Source: Anaerolineae bacterium | Lineage (GTDB): Bacteria; Chloroflexota; Anaerolineae; Promineifilales; Promineifilaceae | Reading direction: 5' to 3' | DNA: 64,000 bases | Assembly: GCA_023384415.1 (NCBI GenBank) | Contig: JAHDWJ010000024.1 | Span: 28,844-92,843 of the forward strand | In this document: in pieces, positions 36,793 to 44,829 of the stretch | How the letters are laid out: each line of letters begins with the position of its first letter | Position numbering within the stretch: the first letter of the stretch is position 1 | Notes under the pieces: generated by a model | Seen by the model: the letters and a program-made list of their open reading frames with translations, nothing else | What the model was told of the DNA's origin: nothing | Database searches by the model: none | Made by a program: the position numbers and the translations under genes

Positions 36793-36951
36793 TTAATCCC
36801 CATTCATGCGTTGATTGATACTCGAGATTTCCTGCACCCACCCCCGCCGGTCACGGTGTTCAAGGTTCATCACCTCATCATGCGACCAGTGAAAGTGATA
36901 GGCGATAAAGGCTACCTCCTCCTGCAGTTGGTCGAGGGGGTAGCCTAATAC
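36793..36951 (-). CDS. DUF6760-like frame without start codon, likely made by -1 frameshift
   Basis: A 52-codon frame (VLGYPLDQLQEEVAFIAYHF then HWSHDEVMNLEHRDRRGWV, ending TAA) matching the small DUF6760 proteins that follow the chaperone-like gene in eCIS clusters. Upstream in this frame there is only GTA, TTA, GGG and a TGA further back; no ATG, GTG or TTG precedes the conserved region. It overlaps the end of the upstream gene in the -1 frame exactly at a G7 run. The simplest reading is a fusion product made by frameshifting. Confidence 0.7.
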   Translation of the reverse strand, partial: VLGYPLDQLQEEVAFIAYHFHWSHDEVMNLEHRDRRGWVQEISSINQRMNGD

Positions 36952-37310
36952 CCCCCCAAAGCCAGCGACTCCATATCAAAGGTGTGTTGGCACTGCGGGC
37001 AGGTTACCGCCTGATGCCCGTTACCCAACTGGTTGACCTGGTTGTACAACGTTTGTAGATAAGCCAGATCGGTGGCGTACAGGTTCTCAATCACCTTCGG
37101 GTTCATCTGCGCCACTGAACCCAGGCGTGTCACCACCCGCGATAACAGAATGATGACCAGGTAAGCTGGATTCTTTTGCACCCGGGGATCTTTCAACGGC
37201 AAAATCTCATCCGCCGCTGTCGCCCGGCGCATTACCCCATCCCGGTGCAACGATCCATCCTCATCCAAAAACCCACATGGTAACGTGAATTCAAATTCCG
37301 TCTGAAACAT
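36945..37310 (-). CDS. Tail-assembly-chaperone-like eCIS protein
   Basis: A 121-residue protein: FQTEFEFTLPCGFLDEDGSL, ILPLKDPRVQKNPAYLVIIL and VTCPQCQHTFDMESLAL. It follows the tube gene, the place where phages encode the tail assembly chaperone (gpE/gpG type), and its first half resembles T4-like/eCIS tape-chaperone proteins. A CxxC near the end may bind zinc. It ends LALGGY then TAG, just after a G7 run that allows a -1 shift into the DUF6760-like frame. Confidence 0.65.
   Translation of the reverse strand: MFQTEFEFTLPCGFLDEDGSLHRDGVMRRATAADEILPLKDPRVQKNPAYLVIILLSRVVTRLGSVAQMNPKVIENLYATDLAYLQTLYNQVNQLGNGHQAVTCPQCQHTFDMESLALGGY
36951..36957 (-). promoter_or_regulatory. G7 slippery heptamer for -1 frameshifting
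   Basis: On the minus strand the 0-frame reads TTG GGG GGG TAT TAG. G GGG GGG fits the X XXY YYZ rule. Slipping one base back avoids the TAG and enters the DUF6760-like frame (GTA TTA GGC TAC). Confidence 0.6.
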
Positions 37311-37329
37311 GCCAATCTCCTGAAAATTA

Positions 37330-37500
37330 GTACATGGATTAACACGGATGACTCTACTGAAAAAGGTCGCGCAGAAACGCGAAGGCGCAAAGCTACCAAA
37401 GAAAAATTCGTGTTAATTCGTGAAATTCGTGGCTTCTTTCAGTGGATTCACGGATGCACACGAATAAAAGCAAAAAAATCTGCGTTAATCTGTGTCAATC
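37330..37500. repeat. Cluster of dispersed inverted repeats in the tube-chaperone gap
   Basis: Between the chaperone and tube genes lie arms such as GCGCAGAAACGCGAAGGCGC, ATTCGTGTTAATTCGTG and ATCTGCGTTAATCTGTG, with partial complements. A related block (AAATCTGCGGATAATCG) sits at 36755-36790. No gene is seen here. Confidence 0.5.
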
Positions 37501-37510
37501 TGGGGATTGA

Positions 37511-37945
37511 TTAGACTCGTTCCACGCCTTCATGTGCCAGTTCCAACGTTTCAATAGCCACATCGTTGCCCTCGGCATTCAGATCAGGGCCGTCGTACTT
37601 GGTAGGCCAGGCACGGAAGAAATTCCAGCGGGCCACCTCTTGCCCCGCCCGATCCAGGAGGACAATGGAGCCGTTGCGCCGTTCAATCTGTCCCTGCACG
37701 ATCTGGCGATGCCAGGTGTACAAATCTACATCATCGGTAATGCCCCATTTCAGCGTGAGGTTGCTGTACTTGGTCATGCCAGGTAGTTTACGAGGCGTCG
37801 TGTTTTCGCCCCCCTCGCGGTGTTCGATAACATCAATAGTTGAATCAAACCCACTCACTTCCTGAAACGCGGCACGGGTAATGCCGTCAATCTCGACCAG
37901 AAAGTTGAAATTACCAAAAGGATCTGTGACCTGTCCTGTTGCCAT
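37511..37945 (-). CDS. Inner tube protein
   Basis: A 144-residue gp19/Hcp-like tube protein of the eCIS type. DPFGNFNFLVEIDGITRAAF, QEVSGFDSTIDVIEHREGG, LKWGITDDVDLYTWHRQIVQ and RWNFFRAWPTKYDGP are conserved tube motifs. ATG 37945 follows GAAGGAG; the longer in-frame extension is not supported. It forms hexameric rings inside the sheath. Only one stand-alone tube gene is present; the LysM protein supplies the second tube-like fold. Confidence 0.93.
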   Translation of the reverse strand: MATGQVTDPFGNFNFLVEIDGITRAAFQEVSGFDSTIDVIEHREGGENTTPRKLPGMTKYSNLTLKWGITDDVDLYTWHRQIVQGQIERRNGSIVLLDRAGQEVARWNFFRAWPTKYDGPDLNAEGNDVAIETLELAHEGVERV

Positions 37946-37962
37946 TTTGCTTCTCCTTCGAA

Positions 37963-38014
37963 AATATAGGACGATTGGGTAAATCGCCCGGACGATTTGC
38001 CCAATCGTCTTACA
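37963..38014. repeat. Dispersed GACGATT inverted repeat
   Basis: GGACGATTGGGTAAATCG faces CGATTTGCCCAATCGTC between the sheath and tube genes. It is homologous to the repeat at 21686-21735. A GTTGGCC/GGCCAAC-like remnant follows near 38070-38110. Confidence 0.6.
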
Positions 38015-38145
38015 ACTTTTCATTTATGGTGGTCGGTGCAGCCAGTGAAGTCTCCTTAAAAATAGGGCCGTTGGCGTCTAGCTGTTGGCCGCTGGCATTC
38101 TTTTGCCCAGCTACGCCATGAACTGTATGGCTCTCAGTTAACGGC

Positions 38146-40080
38146 TCATTCGTTCACTTCTGAACCGCCCGGCCAGATGCCAATCCGCACGATAATGAAT
38201 TCGGCGGGGTAAGTGGGACGGACACCGATTTCGATGTTCAGGCGACCCAGCGCCTGCTCGGAAAATGGATTGAGGGCTTCGTCAATCCGCACATAAAATG
38301 CCTCTTCCGGTGTGGCCCCAAACAACGCCCCATCGCGCCAGACGCGGAGCAGGAACTCGGTGATGGTGCGGCGAAGTTTTTGCCACAGTTGTAGATTATT
38401 CGGCTCAAACACGGCCCAGCGAATGCCCTCTTCGATGGATTCTTCCAGGAAGAGAAAGAGGCGGCGGATGTTCACATATTGCCAGTTGAGGTCGGTGGCG
38501 GTGGTACGTGCGCCCCAAACTACAGCGCGGCCGCCGGTTTTGAAGACACGAATGACGTTGATCCCTTTCAGATTCAACTGGCCCTGGTCAATGTCGCTCA
38601 TCGTTTGCTCCACGCCGAGGACGCCATTGACCGCAGCCTCATTCCCGGCGGGGGCTTTGTGAACCCCCCGGTTGTTGTCAGTACGGGCGTAAATTCCGGC
38701 GATGTGCCCTGATGGGGGAACGAGAATCGGGTCGGTGCCCACAGCGGGAAAGACGTACAGCCAGGGGTAGTAAAGGGCGGCATAACCACGAGCTGTGTCC
38801 AGGCTGCCCCGATGCAGTTCTACACTATCCGTGCCAAAGAGAGGGGCACCCCGCCGCGAATCTATGATGGCAAAGCGGTCTTGCATCCGTTCACAGTGGG
38901 CGATGACTGCCAGTTGTACAGTGGGGTCGGTGCTGTCTGGGGTAGCAATAAAGTTCACATCATCCACGGCTTCCAGCCGGGTGAGGGCGCTGCTGTAATC
39001 GGTGGGGGTCAGGGTGGCCGGGTTGTCGTTGACGCCGCCGGTTAGGGGCTGGTTGGCAATGACCGCCGGACGGTTATCTGGTGGTGCTGTATTGTTAGGC
39101 GGTTCAACCGGAGCGGCATAGATACGACCTGTGGAATCGTTGTTGATAGCGGTACGGTAATAATCAGGGTGTTCCGGGCGCATACTGAGGTTGTTGTACG
39201 GCTTGTTATACGTACCTTGAGTTACAACCAGGTTGAACTCAAATGATTCCAGGGTTACGGGATTGGCCCCACCGGCCAGATCGTAGCCGTTGGTCAGACC
39301 GGCCGTGAGCGTGACCCGGTAAGTGGTTTCGGCAGGAGAAAGTACCTCAACGATGACACTTTTGACGGTGGCATCTTCGGTAGTGGCGTTTTGGGTGAGA
39401 CGAATGACAGAACCAGCACGGAGGGCGGCCGCGTTTGCCACCCGGAACGTCGTATTACCCACTGCCAGACTCGCCAGCCGCAACGTATCCCCATTGTTGA
39501 CCGCCAACGGGGCCGACACCCGAATAACTGCCCCTTCAATCCGGGAAACCTCGGTGGTGTTAGTGCCATTGACGGTGATAGTATCCCCTGGTCGGAAGCG
39601 GGCGGCAGTGGCGGCGTTGTTGGTGGTGATAGCCGTACCCGTGGCACTACTGACTGTCGCTGTAGGCCGGAACAGCGTCGCCCCGGTCACAGCCTGGGCA
39701 TCAGTGATGGTGATCTGAATATCTGGCGAAAGGTTGCCCGGTTCTCGTGCCCAGAGGCGAATGGTTGGTTCTGGCCCCCCGGACCGGTCATCTAGCACCA
39801 GTTGTTCGTGAGCGGCATTGCTGACACGAGTCACATAACAGACGCGGCCGCCATTTTCAAAAAAGCCGCGTACCCCATACCAGAGGTAATACCCATCCAG
39901 CGGATTTTCGCCAAAGAGACGCTTAAACGCATCCCAACTGGTGATTTTAGTGGGTTCGTTGAGAGGGCCCTGACCTCCTGGCCCCAAAAAGGCAGCGGTG
40001 CTCGTTCCCACCCCCTGGATGGGCGCACCGGGGGCAAATTCCTCAATATATACGCCCGGATATGAAACTTGTACGGCCAT
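38146..40080 (-). CDS. Contractile sheath protein with large insertion
   Basis: A 644-residue sheath. The N-terminus (VSYPGVYIEEFAPGAPIQGV, STAAFLG) and C-terminus (INVIRVFKTGGRAVVWGART, YVNIRRLFLFLEESIEEGIR, RPTYPAEFIIVRIG) are typical of phage/eCIS sheaths. Residues about 125-275 contain two beta-rich repeats (ATVSSATGTAITTNNAA, VGNTTFRVANAAALRAGS) that are extra relative to the minimal sheath and probably decorate the outer surface. AAGGAGG precedes the ATG. Only one sheath gene is seen. Confidence 0.95.
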   Translation of the reverse strand: MAVQVSYPGVYIEEFAPGAPIQGVGTSTAAFLGPGGQGPLNEPTKITSWDAFKRLFGENPLDGYYLWYGVRGFFENGGRVCYVTRVSNAAHEQLVLDDRSGGPEPTIRLWAREPGNLSPDIQITITDAQAVTGATLFRPTATVSSATGTAITTNNAATAARFRPGDTITVNGTNTTEVSRIEGAVIRVSAPLAVNNGDTLRLASLAVGNTTFRVANAAALRAGSVIRLTQNATTEDATVKSVIVEVLSPAETTYRVTLTAGLTNGYDLAGGANPVTLESFEFNLVVTQGTYNKPYNNLSMRPEHPDYYRTAINNDSTGRIYAAPVEPPNNTAPPDNRPAVIANQPLTGGVNDNPATLTPTDYSSALTRLEAVDDVNFIATPDSTDPTVQLAVIAHCERMQDRFAIIDSRRGAPLFGTDSVELHRGSLDTARGYAALYYPWLYVFPAVGTDPILVPPSGHIAGIYARTDNNRGVHKAPAGNEAAVNGVLGVEQTMSDIDQGQLNLKGINVIRVFKTGGRAVVWGARTTATDLNWQYVNIRRLFLFLEESIEEGIRWAVFEPNNLQLWQKLRRTITEFLLRVWRDGALFGATPEEAFYVRIDEALNPFSEQALGRLNIEIGVRPTYPAEFIIVRIGIWPGGSEVNE

Positions 40081-40173
40081 GGAATACCTCCTTGCACCTT
40101 GTGAAGAGAGTTATAGGTGTATTGGCATGTAAGGAAAATATACTAATACACCCATATACTAATACATCCCATC

Positions 40174-41100
40174 TTATAAAAGCATCAAATCATATTCCCC
40201 TGTTGGTGAGGGAATGGTTATTGTGCGAGGGCTGGCGGGGACGGGATACCCATCGGCCCGCCAGAGAAGCTGATATTGACCCGCCTGCAAACGCAGGAAA
40301 GTGAACTGCCCGAGGGCGTTGGTGGCAGTGGTTTGTAAGGGATCGCCGCCGGTGGTTTGTAATTGCACCCAGGCCCCGGCCACAGGCGCAGATGGGTTCA
40401 CCGTAGTGTCTAGCACATGTCCCCCGATCTGAATCCACACATCGGCGGTTTCGGGTTGCCCGGTGCGCCGGTACTCGGTGATACGGGTTGTGACCATTGG
40501 CCCGGCAAATTCAGTGAGTAGGAGCACGGGGATGGTGACGATGAGATGGATGCCCGGCTTCCACCGCTGGTTGAGTCCCATCGTGCCCCAAAATTCAGCC
40601 AATTTGGCAAACCCTTCGCCGGGAAGCACCTGGGTCGGTAAATCACTGTCCCGGATGAGCTCGGGTACGTTAGCCAGAGCGATTGAGCCGGGCGGGTAGA
40701 TGCGCGATGGGTTGATGGGAGCGTTTTGCATGAGGACGGCGGTGGTCTGGTAAAGTAAAACATGTTCGTCCAGAGTTGGCTCAATGGCAGCGGTGACGGT
40801 AGCGGGACTCCAGGAGGTGATGAGGTAATGGCAATCTACACGGGCCGGGGCAGGATCGTGTTGCACCTGACCGTTGCTGACGGTGGCGAAACGTTCGTTG
40901 GAGCGCAGACGGCGGTTCTCGCGCAGCTCCAACAGGTAAATATTCAGGGCGTTAGCTGGTTCGCCACCAACGGTGAGATTGGCAACATAGGTGCGCCAGT
41001 CGTCATCGGGGGGCTGGAAGCGCACCTGAGCTTCATCGGTGATGCCGGTGACCTTGTCAAGGAACAGATCGCGTAGAAGGTTGTCGAGATAATCTATCAT
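40174..41100 (-). CDS. DUF4255 (Pvc16/Afp16-like) protein with carboxypeptidase-regulatory-like tail
   Basis: A 308-residue protein. Residues 1-190 form the DUF4255 domain (ALNIYLLELRENRRLRSNER, HYLITSWSPATVTAAIEPTL), the tube/sheath-terminator and cap family of eCIS. Residues 220-308 form a carboxypeptidase-D regulatory-like beta domain (GAWVQLQTTGGDPLQTTATN, GQFTFLRLQAGQYQLLWRAD). The latter may be exposed at the particle top or mediate contact with cell envelope. It precedes the sheath gene. Confidence 0.85.
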   Translation of the reverse strand: MIDYLDNLLRDLFLDKVTGITDEAQVRFQPPDDDWRTYVANLTVGGEPANALNIYLLELRENRRLRSNERFATVSNGQVQHDPAPARVDCHYLITSWSPATVTAAIEPTLDEHVLLYQTTAVLMQNAPINPSRIYPPGSIALANVPELIRDSDLPTQVLPGEGFAKLAEFWGTMGLNQRWKPGIHLIVTIPVLLLTEFAGPMVTTRITEYRRTGQPETADVWIQIGGHVLDTTVNPSAPVAGAWVQLQTTGGDPLQTTATNALGQFTFLRLQAGQYQLLWRADGYPVPASPRTITIPSPTGEYDLMLL

Positions 41101-41138
41101 GGTTCAAAAAACTCATCCGTGTTAAATCGTACCCTGGA

Positions 41139-43217
41139 TCATGGTCTTAATGGGGCTAGGGGTTGGCTTTGTTCAAAATCGGCCTCGACGGCTTTGATGA
41201 CTTCGGTGGTGCATTCTTCTGTCTTTTGCCGTTCGGTGGGGACGGCTTCCCGGTAAGGTGTTTCTACGTCTTTGCGTAGGGTTATTTCGGCTCGACGCAA
41301 TAAGGGGTAAACGACATCTTTGGCCTGGCGTTCGGGGGATTTTTCTCGTTTCTTCAGTTCTTCTTCGGTTTCTGGAGTACGATGGCGTTCTTCGGTAGGG
41401 TGGGTTTTGAATTGTTCTACAGCGTGTTCAGCCTGCGGCCGCCCCTCAACTTCGACCTCTTGCTCTTTTACCTGTTTGGTCTTGGTGTACAGTTCCCCAT
41501 CGCCGCTGGGTTGTAAATCCCCGGCAAAACAGTTCAACGGCTTTTGCCGCATTTGCAACAGAGAGGGTTTACATTTTTGTTCGATCCAGGTTTTGGCGGC
41601 ATCGGCTCGTTTTTGTGACAGGGCAATGTTGCCGATAAATTTGCCTTTGGCTTTTTGTGGTCCTTCGGGTGAAGCGTAACCGTGGATGCCTGTGACCTGG
41701 TAGCCATCTGTAAGCAATTGTTCTAATTTGGCCATTTCGGCGGGATTGCGGCCGCCGCCCGGTGTTTTGACATTATCTTCAAAAATAGCCTCGGCATATT
41801 TGAAGTAGAGAAAGGTGGTGCTGAAATGGGGAACCAGGCGTGTACCGGTTTCGATTTCTTTGATACATTGGTAACTAATTTGGGGTACCAGGATCGTGCG
41901 GATTTTGGTCGGGCATTTCACCTTTTCTGGTTTTCCTAACGGGATGACAACATTCCCCGTCACCTGCCAATCTGGCCCCTGGCGGTTACTGCCGGCAGGG
42001 GGCGCGTTTACCTGGCCTTCTACCGATATGTCCAGATCAGGCAGTTTCAGTTTAGCCGCTAATGACCCCCCTTTGACATCACCTGTGGCGGGTTGGATGG
42101 TGGTTTTGGCTTCGGCAGAAAGGGTGAAGCGTTGTGACTGGGCGATGACGACGCTGGCAAACGGAGTGAGTTCAGCGTTTTTCAGTACCTCGACCGGGTC
42201 TTGTCCTTGCAAAATGGCCTGACCCCACTGCCGCAAAAGTGTTTGGGCCTGGGACGGGAGGTCTACACCTACGTTAATTTCGCCTCGGGTGCTGTTTTTG
42301 CACCAATCTACCTGGAGCCAGATATTATTTTTGTCTACGCGGCCGCGTAACTTCGGTTGGCCGCCACTAGGATACTCTTCCTGGTGGGGAATCATCTTGA
42401 TATTGCGGATCACCCGGTAACGGTCACCATTGTCCAGGTCAACGTAACGCTCGTTGGGTCTGTCTTTGACTGGCGACACTTTGGGGGCACGGCGCAGAAC
42501 TGGCCCCGATGTGCTTCCCTGCGGCACATAGGCATGATGGAGAACGGCTTGGGCAGCTCGATCCGCGGCCGCTTCCAACGGATCATTTACTTTCCCGATT
42601 GTCAAGGCCTGTTTTTGTAAAGAGCCGGTATGTGGCCCTTGTTGAACGGTATGAGCCAGTTCATGGCTCAATAGACCCATTCCGGCCCGGGTTTGTGGTT
42701 GGTAACGGCCTGGCCCAAACCATATAGATTGACCGAAGGTGAACGCGGCCGCATCAATATCATCCGCGGCCTGAGCTGCGACCGGATCGGTATGGATGCG
42801 TACCTGGCCAAAGTCGCGGTTGAACCGTTGCTCCAGGCCAGCGCGAACTGTGCCTGGTAATACCTGACCACCTGACTGAGCAAGTGCCGTCTGCACTGAG
42901 GCAGGAATAGTCGAAGGGGTGATCGTGCCGGGGCTGTTGGCCTGCCGCCGGATGGTTTGTTCTTCTTCTTTTTGGCAGTGGGCGCATTTGTGGCCGCCCT
43001 CGCCACATGCTTTGCATTGCCGCTGGATGGTGGCGTGTGCGCCTGTGATCGGCTGAACCAGTTGGCTGACCGCCTGATTGCCAGCCGTATCATGCAAGGT
43101 CAGGATGTCTGCCCCCAAACCAGAAGGCGCAAACGATTGCGGCCGCTCTTTGGGCCTTTCCTGTACCTGGGTGTTCCCCTTGTCTGGGGTGGTTTTAGTA
43201 GCGACTGCTTCAGCCAT
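41139..43217 (-). CDS. DUF4157 protein with OmpA-like C-terminus
   Basis: A 692-residue protein. An N-terminal tail contains ADILTLHDTAGNQAVSQLVQ and a zinc-ribbon-like CKACGEGGHKCAHCQ. Residues 115-200 form the eCIS core DUF4157 domain (LEQRFNRDFGQVRIHTDPVA, GMGLLSHELAHTVQQ). After about 250 residues of beta-rich sequence an OmpA-like peptidoglycan-binding pattern occurs (VTGIHGYASPEGPQKAKGKF, ALSQKRADAAKTWIEQ). DUF4157 proteins are common eCIS-linked cargo or loading factors; the OmpA-like part suggests contact with peptidoglycan in either producer or target. Confidence 0.75.
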   Translation of the reverse strand: MAEAVATKTTPDKGNTQVQERPKERPQSFAPSGLGADILTLHDTAGNQAVSQLVQPITGAHATIQRQCKACGEGGHKCAHCQKEEEQTIRRQANSPGTITPSTIPASVQTALAQSGGQVLPGTVRAGLEQRFNRDFGQVRIHTDPVAAQAADDIDAAAFTFGQSIWFGPGRYQPQTRAGMGLLSHELAHTVQQGPHTGSLQKQALTIGKVNDPLEAAADRAAQAVLHHAYVPQGSTSGPVLRRAPKVSPVKDRPNERYVDLDNGDRYRVIRNIKMIPHQEEYPSGGQPKLRGRVDKNNIWLQVDWCKNSTRGEINVGVDLPSQAQTLLRQWGQAILQGQDPVEVLKNAELTPFASVVIAQSQRFTLSAEAKTTIQPATGDVKGGSLAAKLKLPDLDISVEGQVNAPPAGSNRQGPDWQVTGNVVIPLGKPEKVKCPTKIRTILVPQISYQCIKEIETGTRLVPHFSTTFLYFKYAEAIFEDNVKTPGGGRNPAEMAKLEQLLTDGYQVTGIHGYASPEGPQKAKGKFIGNIALSQKRADAAKTWIEQKCKPSLLQMRQKPLNCFAGDLQPSGDGELYTKTKQVKEQEVEVEGRPQAEHAVEQFKTHPTEERHRTPETEEELKKREKSPERQAKDVVYPLLRRAEITLRKDVETPYREAVPTERQKTEECTTEVIKAVEADFEQSQPLAPLRP

Positions 43218-43299
43218 GTAATAAGAGGGTGTATTGGTGTATTTAGGGTATTGATTGGGTCAATAGACAAATACACCAATAGACTAGTACACCAATTCA

Positions 43300-44829
43300 C
43301 TAAACCTTCCCCGCTCTCAACTCGGCAATGTAATGCTCATAAGCCGCTTTTTGCTCATCGGTCAGATCCATGCCACCCTTCAGAACGTAGCGGTAATAAT
43401 CCTGGGCGATTTGGGCCTGCTCTTCCCGGTTGAAACTGCTGAAAGGACGACCCCCCGCCTGGGCGGCTACCAGACCATCCGGCCCGCCGTAATTGTAAGC
43501 CCCGGAGCCGCGGGTGGCCTGGGCGTGAATGGCTTCGCCCAGGTAGAGCGAGCCCGCTTTTTCATATTGGTAAACGTGGGTCAGTTCGTGAACCACCGTG
43601 TCCGTGCCTTCACCAGAGGGTAGGTTGATGGTGTGGAACATGACGTAGGCCCGTTTGTTGTTGAGGGCAAAAATCAATTCCAGCAGACCCCCTTCGGCGA
43701 CGCGCACATCACCCCAGCGCACGGCAGATGGCCCCAACAGTTCAGACCCAGCAGAGATTTCGTCACCTGTCAGCGGCCGCGCCTTTGTCAAAATGTGCCA
43801 GATAAACTCCACCGCTTCTGGGCCGCCGATCACGTCAAAAACGCGGGAGACAAAAGTGAGAATCCAGGCCCCACCCTTTTTGGCTTTCTCCCAGAGCCAA
43901 TCGGCCAATCCCTTGAGGCCACCGCTGGCCAGGGCTTGAATGGCTTCGGGGATGAAGGTGAGGACGCCGGAGAACCCTTCCCAGAGAGTGCTGGCGAGTC
44001 GGGAGAGGCGGGCGGGCAGGTCGCGGATGAGGTTGACCACCCATTGGGCGGCATCATGCAGGCGTTCACCTACCCACGCGGCCGCGCCCGACAAAAAGTT
44101 ACCTACATCCTTCGCCTTTTGGCCCACCCAGTCTGCCGCCGAGGAAATGGCCCCGCCGATGGCCTGCCCCGCCGATTTGATCCCTTCCCAAATGTCGCCG
44201 AAGACCCCCCGCTGCACCTGGGGGGCGCTGGTTTGGGTGACGGCAGGCGCGGCCGCGCTGTGTGCCGGAGCTGCACCTTGTTGCGAGACGTGACTCAATT
44301 CATGGGCCAATAAATGGCGGCCTTGCGATGAACGGGGTTGGTATTGGCCGGGGGCAAAGGCGATATCTGAGCCGACGGTGAAGGCACGAGCGTTCAGGTT
44401 CAGAGATTCGTTAGCGGCCGCGTCGTCTGTATGCAACCGTACCTGGCTGAAATCTCGGCCAAAACGGGACTCAAAATAAGCCTGGTCACTGGCAGGGAGT
44501 GGCTGCCCCTGACCGGTGAGGGGGGAAGTAGGCAGCGGCGCAGCCTTGTCGCTGCGAGCCAATGGCGGTTGTATCCGTTCTGGTTCTGGGCCGTGCAAAA
44601 CAGTATCTGCCAGATGGTCGGCTTCTCTTTCCTGGGGATCACCCGGCTGGCTCACGGGTAACTGCCCCTGGCTAACAAACTGGCTCACGGCCTGATTGCC
44701 CGCCTGGGTGTGCAGATCGAGAAGTTGTTGCAGGGCATCATCAGGCCGGGGGATAAGTGGCTGGTGGGACATACCAGTGGTGGCGGTGTTCGGGCGTGAG
44801 GCAGGCTTTGGGGTGCGTATCTTAGCCAT
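43300..44829 (-). CDS. DUF4157 protein with second zincin domain, candidate effector
   Basis: A 509-residue protein. Residues 105-180 are DUF4157 (FESRFGRDFSQVRLHTDDAA, GRHLLAHELSHVSQQG). Residues 215-330 are amphipathic helices rich in Trp, Gly and Ala (DIWEGIKSAGQAIGGAISSA, WVGERLHDAAQWVVNLI), reminiscent of membrane-active segments. The C-terminal 170 residues hold a second metal motif, TVVHELTHVYQYEKAGSLYL followed by GEAIHAQ, giving HExxH plus a downstream Glu. The start overlaps the AAA+ gene end by eight bases. This is the strongest cargo/toxin candidate. Confidence 0.7.
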   Translation of the reverse strand: MAKIRTPKPASRPNTATTGMSHQPLIPRPDDALQQLLDLHTQAGNQAVSQFVSQGQLPVSQPGDPQEREADHLADTVLHGPEPERIQPPLARSDKAAPLPTSPLTGQGQPLPASDQAYFESRFGRDFSQVRLHTDDAAANESLNLNARAFTVGSDIAFAPGQYQPRSSQGRHLLAHELSHVSQQGAAPAHSAAAPAVTQTSAPQVQRGVFGDIWEGIKSAGQAIGGAISSAADWVGQKAKDVGNFLSGAAAWVGERLHDAAQWVVNLIRDLPARLSRLASTLWEGFSGVLTFIPEAIQALASGGLKGLADWLWEKAKKGGAWILTFVSRVFDVIGGPEAVEFIWHILTKARPLTGDEISAGSELLGPSAVRWGDVRVAEGGLLELIFALNNKRAYVMFHTINLPSGEGTDTVVHELTHVYQYEKAGSLYLGEAIHAQATRGSGAYNYGGPDGLVAAQAGGRPFSSFNREEQAQIAQDYYRYVLKGGMDLTDEQKAAYEHYIAELRAGKV

